DNA of 39,676 bases from Perkinsus chesapeaki (taxonomy: Eukaryota > Perkinsozoa > Perkinsida > Perkinsidae), in contig JAAPAO010000324.1 of NCBI GenBank assembly GCA_013115145.1, forward strand, positions 1 to 39,676, read 5' to 3'. A program made the translations under genes and the position numbers. The notes beneath the pieces were generated by a model that worked only from the letters and a program-made list of their open reading frames with translations, ran no database searches and was not told the origin of the DNA. Below, one piece after another: positions 31,340 to 39,676 of this stretch; positions within the stretch are counted from its first letter, which is position 1, and every line of letters begins with the position of its first letter.

Positions 31340-31704
31340 TTACTTCTGCAACTTGAACTTATCCGACAGCTCTACTGAGGGGAAGTCCTCCTGTCTTGAC
31401 GCTGAATCCTGCAGCTTTATTATCTCAGAAAAAAGGAAGAAGGCTGCCTGAGAATTACAACAATGAAAACAGCGACACGAGGTGGAATTAGTGTTACTAT
31501 CCCAGCAAACATGTTCAAACATCCAAACTCGATTCTTCCAATCTTAATAGTTATCCTGGACACACCTTCAGCCAGTCTTTCAAAGAAGGGTAGACCAGAT
31601 AGAAGTAGCATACACATCAATGCCTGATAAAGGTGATATAGAAGGATAAGACCTAATGTAGGCTTACCCCAGAAGGCATGAAGATATAGGCAAAGACATT
31701 CCAT
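31340..31704 (-). CDS. Unrecognised 76-residue membrane protein
   Basis: Four tiny exons (31668-31704, 31596-31623, 31498-31555, 31340-31447) with introns of 44, 40 and 50 nt sum to 231 nt, exactly 77 codons including TAA. This exon arithmetic, with a stop removed at each join, is the main support. The product has an aromatic N-terminus (ECLCLYLHAFWGIDVY), one or two hydrophobic stretches (around LNMFAGIAAFFLFSEII) and a charged C-terminus ending KFKLQK. No family is recognised. A further upstream exon is possible. Confidence 0.5.
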
Positions 31705-31822
31705 ACAGGAGAGCTCATATTACTAGTAAAAATCTAGGAAATAGAATAAATGAAAAGTAACTCAAGAGAACTAGTATACGTGAAAAACAATAATACAAAG
31801 CCGAATAAGACTACTAATGCCA

Positions 31823-32741
31823 TCAGTCAGCCTCTTCATCATCATCATCATTATCAGATGATTCACTACTACTTTGATAAGCCGATATCAAACCAGCGAG
31901 CCCTGATGCCAGCCGATCATCATTCGATGCTTTAGTCGAACCGCTATTAGATTGTGATGTGTTATTTAATGTAACACCATTCAAATGAGGATGATGCCGC
32001 CCACTCGCTGCCTTTGCTGCTGTTGTCGACTTAGGTTTGGCTTTAACTGCTATGAGACCACTTACTAGACCAGTCCTATGATTCTGAATGTGGTAGATGA
32101 TTCTACATGTTATATACCCGTTACCATCTTAGATGATGATGATGATGCCATTCCCAATACTGCCATCTCTAAAGCCTCCTGTTAAGGTATATTGTACACC
32201 ACAACTGTCAACTGTAATATTTACCTGTTTAGTCTTTCCTCCTATTGACCCTTCCCTTCTTTTTCGTGCTGCTAATGCCGTTGTGTAGCTATAATGTATT
32301 TAATGCAACTCTACCACTATTAACCTACTCCTCTTCATCTTCCATTCTAACCCTTTTCGCTGCCTTCCTTTCCTTTGCCATAATATCAAAGTCATCCTCA
32401 TTAAATGTAGGTACCATAGGATCAGCTAATTGATCCGACTCGAATGCAGCTCTAGCAGCTGCCTCCTCTATAGCTGTTGCCTACTATCTCCCTATTATTT
32501 TCAACTTATTATTCTTATTACTTCCATAGAGCTCCCAACACCCTCAGCCATACCGCCTGATTCCCTACGGAACTCGGGCCGTGATTCCCTCATCCTTTGC
32601 CGTCTAGCATCCTCTTCTGACCGTATATCTTTACTCTAATAATAATGCTATAATACCATTATAAGCCTCCTCTACCTGTGATATTATTCGACCATCGGCA
32701 CTGATGCCGGTCGTAAGGGACTCGGCTCTTGTAAAATTCAT
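31823..32741 (-). CDS. Unrecognised charged protein with acidic C-terminus (faintly NIP30/FAM192A-like)
   Basis: ATG 32741 to TGA 31823-31825, with about five introns of 40-46 nt joining in one frame. The N-terminal half is helical and charged (SEEDARRQRMRESRPEFRR, MAKERKAAKRVRMEDEEE). A basic middle (ALAARKRREGSIGGKTKQ) follows. The tail reads LAGLISAYQSSSESSDNDD and ends DDDDEEAD. The combination of a charged helical body and a terminal L-(A/P)-GL-x-(A)Y-Ser/Asp-rich tail recalls NIP30/FAM192A nuclear proteins, but the match is weak and I do not assign it. It lies directly downstream of NOG1 on the same strand, about 235 bp away. Confidence 0.55.
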
Positions 32742-32976
32742 TACCAAACTCTCGTGTGGTCGACTTACTAGTACTACCAAACTCAAGGCATTGTATTGAT
32801 GAAACCGTTGTCGTCGTCTATGGTAGATGATGGTGGTAGAGATACAAGTACGTAAGTAACGTTATGAGCATTATTATAGTGCTCAATAGAAAAGGACCCA
32901 TAGCAAGGAGGAGGAAGAAGAATACAGTAAATGACAACAAGCAATACACCTATTACTTTTAATGCTTGTCATATTA

Positions 32977-35442
32977 CTAACGGCGGTCCCTCTTAAAGCC
33001 CATCTTGCCAGAGTATAAATGCTTAGGCTTCTTCTCTGGTATATGATGATCTCCTTCACCCTTTCTAGCATCCCTAGCAAGCCTCCTTTGTTTCTGTCTC
33101 TTAATAACCTCAGCAGTAGCAGCCTCTTCAACCTAAGATACGATGGCCTATCTACCATTCCTCCCCCTATTATTACATTAAGGGAGCTTGATACGACATG
33201 CATGTCCTCATCGCCTTGTCCTTCCTCATCTAATCCAGCAACTGATCTTCGCCGTTTAAGAACAGCTCTCGACTTTAATGCCTCAGTATCAACATTATCA
33301 TTACCTACTAGATACCCTACTACCCACCGACTCTACTACCACTCCTTCATTACCAATAACTCTTAGATGCTCAGCAATCTCCTCTGGTGTTTGCTTTTGC
33401 TGCCTTCGAATTGTACCATAATGATTACGATTCTTATTAAGCCTATTCTCAAACTTCTGTTGTTCAACCTTCTTATGTATTTGTGATAAAGTATCCTTAG
33501 CGTTCATCCATCTATATAACAATATCATCCCAACCACCTACGCCTACACTGCCTATTACTACCTTTCATGCTCTTCCTTATCATCTGTATCACCCCACAT
33601 AAGAGCCTCCTCTTCCCTCTCTAATGCCTCTAGTTTAGCATCAATATCAGGATCGACAAAGTCAGCAATATTATGACCTAATAATAACAACCACTAACAC
33701 CAATCGGCATAGTATTATTAATACCATCCATAATCTCAGGAACATTGTCATATTTCCATTCATCATTACTAAGCTCCCAATGCTTTCTAGTATCAACACT
33801 GTACACACCAGCACCTATCCAACAACAACACTGCCCAACAACCCTTCCTGCCCTTTTCTATGTCACCTCCATGACGCTCCATGAGCTGCTTCTCGGTCAT
33901 ATTAGCCTCCTCAGCCTCGACATCCTCATTACGTGCCTCTCTAACACCCTTTGGAATGTGTGGTGGTCGATCCGAACGGGCAGTAGTAGCAGTAACATAA
34001 ACCCTAACAATACAATACCCCACGACGGTGCTGATGATAATACCTGTTCTTAATAGCATCCACCTTGCCTGTCTGGGCTACCTTCCTCTCAACCCTTTGT
34101 TCAAGTAACATCTCACAGGCACGATTCTTGACAGTATCCACACTAACATACATTACAATCCCGTACCCCTCCTCTCTTTAACCCCTTTCCCTTACCCTTC
34201 CCTCTTGAGGCAACTAGCAGGTAAGAACTCCAATGTCTTATCCTCATCCAGCTTAATAGATGCTATCAACTTCTTCTGTTCGTCAGTCAGCTCATCAAGT
34301 GGCTTAACATCAGTCTTATTCAATACAACCAATAAAGGCTTTGACTTGAATAAGGGCTTGATAGAGTGGAAAAGAGATACCTACCACCACCAGCAATGGA
34401 TAATGATATAACTGTTATTAATAATATAACCTGTTGCTCTATAGTAAAGCCACATTGCTCTGATACATCGACAAAGTAAAGAACGGTTGCTGGTATATGA
34501 GCTAATGCTGTGATAGCAGTCATCTCAATAGTATTCCTCTCCTCTAATGGATGATCTAATATACCAGGGGTATCCAATACTTGCCATCTAGTATACCTAT
34601 AATAACACTATAAACATACTATAACAATACTTATCCTACTTATAATCCATATGGCCAACGAAGATACTCTTAGTAGTGAAGGCATAGGGTTGGACATCAA
34701 CATTAGCATCAGTAACTATGTTCATAAAGGATGACTTACCAACATTAGGATACCTATAAGATGATATTAATAATACCATTAATAGCCTCATCTCAGCCTA
34801 CCCAGTCATTATCAATGTCCTAGTTTGTGGATTGATCTGAGGTAGACGTGATAGATGTTGACGTACTTCCTCTAGGTATTGTAATGATGCTGATAACTTC
34901 TTAACTGCTGTACACATACGACCTAATGCAGCCCTCTTAAGCATCTTGCATTTATATCTGATAGATCCATGATGATGTTATAGGTAATATTATTATTACG
35001 GTGAATCAGCAAATTTAAGCAGTTTAACATAGTCCTTAGCGATACTGTCAACAGTAGACTGGACCGACTTTACTTGACCAAGAGCCAACTTGTAATGATC
35101 ACGATCATAAAGGACATTGCAAAGGTCGGCATAGAAGGGATGGAGATCATCAATCTTAGGGAACTCCTCAAGGATCTTCTGTAACTTCTCATTGAACGTA
35201 GTTTGACAGAATTTAACCTTCAAAATATCCATATCTTAGGTTGAAGCAGGTTTCTACTACCTTTCTCATATAGAAGCTTCGGATACGTGTAATCTTAAAC
35301 TGTGGATGAACCTCAGTTGGAGTCCGTCGTTGTGTCCGACTAATAACATAATTATTATATATAATATTATTATTTACCTTAGGACAACATCCACCATATC
35401 CTTAGCAGGTATAACTGTCTGTATTTCCTTGAATGAGTACAT
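32977..35442 (-). CDS. NOG1: NOG1 nucleolar GTP-binding protein (60S ribosome biogenesis)
   Basis: GTPase that joins pre-60S particles in the nucleolus and is needed for their maturation and export. ATG 35442 opens [15 protein letters not shown], matching the family N-terminus. [20 protein letters not shown] and [15 protein letters not shown] follow. G1 is [11 protein letters not shown]3 is [18 protein letters not shown] and G4 is NKTD. After the GTPase come the family segments [22 protein letters not shown] and, near the C-terminus, [17 protein letters not shown], then TAG 32977-32979. At least twelve introns of about 38-60 nt were traced. One acceptor is AAG (TTTTGAAG before VKF). It is divergent with ABCE1. 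Length is roughly 640 residues, in the family range. Confidence 0.95.
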
Positions 35443-35657
35443 GTTTTATGGCTTTTACGTAATACGTAGAGGTAGACAGAGAATGCCACCAACTACCAAC
35501 TAGAACAAGCATCATCATTACCTTCCTAAAACCACCACCACCTGACGCCGCGTTCGCAGGGCAGTACAAATCGATTAGAATGGCGCGCGCTTTTTGCATC
35601 GCTCTCGAGGAGGGTGGTGTTGTTAGTTGTTGTTGTTGATAGCAGCAGTAGTAAGCA
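35443..35657. promoter_or_regulatory. Shared 215-bp intergenic region between divergent NOG1 and ABCE1
   Basis: The start codons of NOG1 (minus) and ABCE1 (plus) are 215 bp apart with no gene between them, so both promoters must lie here. The stretch has a TACGTAATACGTA palindromic phrase close to NOG1, a GGCGCGCGC block in the middle and a GTTGTTAGTTG-type pyrimidine/G run before ABCE1. No TATA box is evident. Co-regulation is inferred from geometry and function only. Confidence 0.55.
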
Positions 35658-38138
35658 ATGGGTAAAAAGGATAAGAAGGATAAGAAGGGATCTGGAGCTG
35701 GAGAGGAGCAACGACTACGTATCGCTATTGTTAGTGAGGATAGATGCAAACCTAAGAAGTGTCAGCTTGAATGCAAAAAGTAGCTAACTGGGCTGCCGTG
35801 GCGGTGGGTGGGTGTGTCATGGGGTTATGTTGTTGGTGGTAAGGTACTGTCCAGTTAATCGTACTGGTAAGTTCTGTGTAGAGGTTGATAGACATGCTAA
35901 AGTATCATGGATATCTGAGACCTTATGTATCGGTTGTGGTATATGTGTTAAAAAATGCCCATTTGACGCTATCACCATTATCAATTTACCGAAGGATCTT
36001 AGTGGACAGACAACACATAGGTATTATTAACAATATTAATATAATAATATATCCATAACATAGATACGGTCCTAATACCTTCAAACTACATAGGCTACCT
36101 ATGCCCCGCCCTGGCCAAGTCCTTGGTCTTGTCGGAACCAATGGTATCATTATTAATACCATACTTCTTGTAAATCATCATTAGGTATTGGCAAGTCTAC
36201 TGCATTGAAGATATTATCTGGTAAACTGAAGCCTAATCTTGGTAGATTTGATAACCCTCCGGATTGGAATGAGATCCTTCAGTAAGTCCTTCACTACAAC
36301 ACCACCCACCACCCCTTACCGCACTATTAGATATTTCCGCGGTTCCGACCTTCAAAACTATTTCGTTAAGATCCTCGAGGATAAGCTTAAAGCCACTATC
36401 AAGCCTCAGTATGTAGATAACATTCCTAAGGCTGTTCGTGGCAAGGTAATAACCAATTCAATACCGTCTTTCCTTCGAATCTAATGTAGGTGGGGGAGAC
36501 CTTGGCACGTAAAGATGAGCGTCATGTGGTACCAGAACTACTGAAGCGTTTAGATTTAGAGCATTTAGTTGATCGTGAGATCAAGGATCTTTCTGGTAGT
36601 AATATAATATTAGCAAGTATGTATTATTATTAGGTGGTGAATTACAACGATTTGCCATTGCAGTAGTATGTGAGTTGAATGCGTCTGTATATATGTTTGA
36701 TGAGCCTAGCTCCTACCTTGATGTTAAGCAGCGTTTAGAGGCTGCTCATGTAATAATATGCATTTATATATTAATACTATGTTTACCTTTAGGTTATTAG
36801 GGATTTACAGACCTCTGATAACTACATCATTGTGGTTGAGCATGATCTTTCAGTCTTGGATTATCTATCTGACTATATATGTTGTCTATGGGTAATAACA
36901 CGAACACCAACAGCCTCTATATGGTTATTATTTAGGGTACCCCTACTGCCTATGGTGTTGTAACAATGCCATTCTCCGTTCGTGAAGGAATTAATATTTT
37001 CCTCGATGGTTTCATTCCCACTGAGAATCTTCGTTTCAGAGAGGTCGCCTTGAACTTCAAGGTAGACCCCCCCCCGCCCTCACCTGCCCTGCTCTTCTAC
37101 TGTCCCCTATGCGTCTATTAGGTAGCTGAAAACACAGATCTAGATGACAGTAAGAGGATGTATAGCCAAGACTATCCTGCTATGACTAAGACAATGGGCA
37201 GCTTCAAGCTTCATATTGAGCCTGGCAATTTCTCAAGCTCAGAGATTATCGTTATGCTTGGTCAGAATGGAACTGGTATGTAATAGAGATTATCAATGTT
37301 ATCATCTTTATCTAATTAGGTAAGACCACCTTCATCCGTATGCTTGCTGGTCTACTTAAACCTGATGAAGATAATGTAGAGGTCCCTCGTATGAACGTAT
37401 CTTATAAGCCTCAGACTATCCATGCTAAGTTCGATGGTTCAGTAAGTTATCAACAACAACTGCCTCAACTCGACAACCAGTATAAATCTTAGGTCCGAGA
37501 TCTTCTCCATGCTAAGATTCGTTCCCAATTCTTACATCCTCAATTTGTCTCTGATGTCACTCGACCGATGCTTATTGACCAGTTGCTCGATCAGAACGTA
37601 CAGAATTTATCTGGTAAATCCATCATCATTCCCACCATCAGCTTACGTTTATCCATCCTTCCCCTTTTAGGTGGTGAGCTCCAGCGTGTTGCCATTGTAA
37701 TGGCTTTGGGTAAACCAGCTGATGTTTACCTTATCGATGAGCCTAGTGCATATCTTGATGTTGAACAGCGTGTTGTTGCTGCTAGAGTCATTAAGCGTTT
37801 CATCCTTCATGCTAAGAAGACAGCCTTTGTCGTAGAGCATGACTTTATTATGGCAACTTACCTTGCTGATCGTGTTGTTGTATATGATGGCAATCCGGGT
37901 GTTGAGTGTACCGCATCTTCCCCTGAGACGCTGGTTACTGGTAATAATATCATAATTCCTGTCAACAACAGCTCCTCATTATTATTATGGCAACTTAGGT
38001 ATGAATAAGTTCCTTAAATCATTGGAGATTACCTTCCGTCGTGATCCTACCAATTATAGGCCTAGAATCAATAAGGCAGATTCGGTCAAGGATAAGGAAC
38101 AGAAGGCCGAGGGTAACTTCTTCCTTCTAGAAGATTAA
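35658..38138 (+). CDS. ABCE1: ABCE1/RLI1 ribosome-recycling ATPase with iron-sulfur domain
   Basis: Twin-ATPase iron-sulfur protein that splits 80S ribosomes after termination and acts in initiation and subunit export. A Lys-rich N-terminus precedes [12 protein letters not shown] and [14 protein letters not shown], the two 4Fe-4S cluster motifs. NBD1 has Walker A GTNGIGKST, signature LSGGELQR and Walker [11 protein letters not shown]. The hinge reads [22 protein letters not shown]2 has [19 protein letters not shown] and [10 protein letters not shown]. The end reads [18 protein letters not shown], then TAA 38136-38138. About thirteen introns of about 38-64 nt interrupt roughly 610 codons. The first (35780-35843) ends in GGTAAG and is fixed by the need to join ECKK to YCPV. 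All catalytic residues I can place are present. Confidence 0.96.
36596..36633 (+). other. ABCE1: ABCE1 intron inside the NBD1 signature motif
   Basis: A 38-nt GT-AG intron splits the first Gly codon of LSGGELQR after its first base. The second NBD has an intron at the same codon and phase (37614-37670, 57 nt). Confidence 0.85.
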
Positions 38139-38251
38139 CAACAACAACAACAAGAGTTATACAACACTATCAATGTATCATCATAGCAACCTACATAAGG
38201 TTGTTGATAATAGTTAAGTGTATACATTGCTAATACTACTACTCCTGCTAA

Positions 38252-38458
38252 TCACCAAGATGATATGATGATGATGATGACGACTAAGTCATCGACGTTC
38301 ACTGAAATCTGTTTCCCATTGCCATCCCATTGGATTATCAAGTTGTTATTTGTTAATAAAGGGTGTTTCAAAATGCCGTAAGTGACTTTAATCGCTCCGA
38401 AATCACTCAATACTTTGTCTTTTGATATGAAACTCGGTGATGGCCAATATGATATCAT
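38252..38458 (-). CDS. Short hypothetical ORF, 68 residues
   Basis: An open frame starts at 38458, directly after a possible intron acceptor (TTTTTAG). It reads DFGAIKVTYGILKHPL and LIIQWDGNGKQISVNVDDL, then five Ile from an ATC/ATG repeat, and stops at 38252. The amino acid mix is protein-like but no family is recognised. It may be the last exon of a decayed or partly visible gene. Confidence 0.25.
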   Translation of the reverse strand: MISYWPSPSFISKDKVLSDFGAIKVTYGILKHPLLTNNNLIIQWDGNGKQISVNVDDLVVIIIIISSW

Positions 38459-39411
38459 TACTAAAAAGTACCCTAGACGGCTCCTAATTTTCTGGCGCGT
38501 GACATAAGATAAGCGTTGACAAAGGGCTCGTGTAAGACCCCATCTCAGTCACGATTTTTATAAAATGCTTTTGAATAGATCACTTACCATTTTCGGGTAT
38601 CCTCATTCCAGTGGTAACCTTCTTTTCCCCGTTTCCCAACGCAAACTGCGTTACGCTGTGATCTGCGCTCCTCGGCGACCAACAAACCACGCAGAATGGG
38701 CGCACACGTAGGATGTCATCCGGTACTCCCTCCTCGTCAGGAGGCGCGTAACGATGCTCTCTTCAGCGGTGACGTTCACAGCATTCTCGTTCTTGATGGC
38801 CTCAAGTCATTCTCACTGAGACTTTCTCAGCGTTGAACAGACGGCACTATCAGACATCGGTAGGGGATGTAGCACACCATTCTGGAGCTATGTCCCCACA
38901 CATATGTAGCACGAAATCAATTAGTAATATGATCCGACGAGCAGAGACAATCATATCACAGCCTCAAGTTGTCAACCTGCCAGTGAAGTTGGCTAAACTA
39001 CCCCGTGAGAATTACGTACTGACTATTTGGAATCCAAATTTTGGATAAGCTATACTAGCTCACCCTGACATTCAATAAAGCTGCCGTCTTCAGTGGAGGT
39101 ACTCGAGTGTCCACAGTCAAATAGCCGAGTGCTTTCTAGCACCGCCGATCAATAGCCAAGAAGTTCTTGGAAGGAGCCTAGGGCCTAGGCTCGCTGATTG
39201 CATCCCGTACTTTACACGCATTTGTACTGTCTCACGGTGTGCAGTACGGAAAAACCACAGACTGATTACAGTAATGGCGTCGCGGAAGTCCATGCTCCCA
39301 CACTTAGTCGCTCATCAGGACAGGCTCATATCAGTACAATAGTACATAAGAGTACAACCTTTGGGGGATCTTGTATAGGATGACCTTCGAATTGCTGCAA
39401 GAAAATTGCTG
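38459..39411. other. No convincing gene
   Basis: About 950 bp of near-balanced base composition, different in texture from the AT-rich, repeat-laden genes to its left. Only short open frames are present (the longest about 71 codons at 38833-39048, lacking an ATG start). No RNA gene or repeat was found by eye. Confidence 0.45.
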
Positions 39412-39523
39412 GTGCAATCGGTCGCAAGACGTGTCGTTCAAAGCTGTCAACCTCTTTCTGTCAAGATGCTGGCTCAAGTGACTTCATTCCAAGTCTATTT
39501 CCAGTAACAGCAATATAGTTCTC
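39412..39523 (-). pseudogene. Decayed PUS1-like fragment
   Basis: On the minus strand this reads a segment that aligns without gaps to the C-terminal part of the intact PUS1 gene (the region between APAEGLFLDRV and the C-terminus). The relic has DSFERHVLRPI where PUS1 has EDFKRRVLYPI, preceded by LEPAS where PUS1 has IEPQV. The Trp codon following EPQV is TGA here. At the DNA level, 39412-39523 aligns with about 29674-29785, with the best-preserved part near 70% identity by eye. The rest of the gene is not recognisable up to the window edge, so it is either a pseudogene or the tail of a diverged paralogue. Confidence 0.55.
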
Positions 39524-39676
39524 AAGAGCTACCCCTAGCTGCTTAGTTAAGCCCAACTAGTCAACACAATGCAAAGCCATCCAGGAAAGACGATGTTATC
39601 CAGTTTAGTTTTACGTCATCAACCAACTCTCTCTCACGAAGGCGGATGGGGCAGCGCAGTGCACCCAAGCGAGCGG

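Overview
The window looks like nuclear DNA from a protist with an intron-rich but very compact genome. Almost every gene I could reconstruct is cut by GT-AG introns of about 36-65 nt (a few reach 85-90 nt). UTRs and intergenic gaps are short, and trinucleotide microsatellites are abundant in both exons and introns. My best guess is an alveolate of the Perkinsus type. I base that on gene content, intron style and repeat style only, so it is tentative (about 50%). I could run no search, so all names come from recognising motifs in the translations.

Layout, left to right. (1) 1-3960: a full-length non-LTR retrotransposon with a restriction-like endonuclease, on the minus strand, sitting inside a (TTA)n microsatellite and antisense to a host gene whose remaining exons follow at about 3961-5486. 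(2) 5695-10835: four minus-strand genes, namely ALG10-like glucosyltransferase, a LicD/fukutin-like transferase with C-terminal membrane helices, a small multi-pass membrane protein, and a basic protein with an N-terminal hydrophobic segment. At least the first two belong to ER/Golgi glycosylation. (3) 11094-24140: six plus-strand genes, namely a small type I membrane protein, ribosomal protein eS12, an ERp29-like ER protein, a 153-aa unknown, an MFS transporter, and a large C2CD3-like centriolar protein packed with low-complexity tracts. (4) 24141-29538: a gene-poor stretch with an A1 aspartic protease broken by one in-frame TAG, a small secreted cysteine-rich protein, a pair of inverted repeats about 1.1 kb apart, and several hairpins. 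(5) 29539-35442: four minus-strand genes (PUS1/TruA-type pseudouridine synthase, a 76-aa membrane protein, an acidic-tailed unknown, and the NOG1 GTPase). (6) 35658-38138: ABCE1/RLI1, divergent from NOG1 across about 215 bp. (7) 38139-39676: no convincing gene, but a decayed PUS1-like fragment lies at 39412-39523.

Several genes share a ribosome theme (eS12, NOG1, ABCE1, and PUS1 for RNA modification). Another group shares an ER/secretory theme (ALG10, LicD-like, ERp29, aspartic protease, secreted and membrane proteins). Gene starts are the first plausible ATG. Exon joins were checked by splice sites, by reading frame and, where noted, by the total length being divisible by three.
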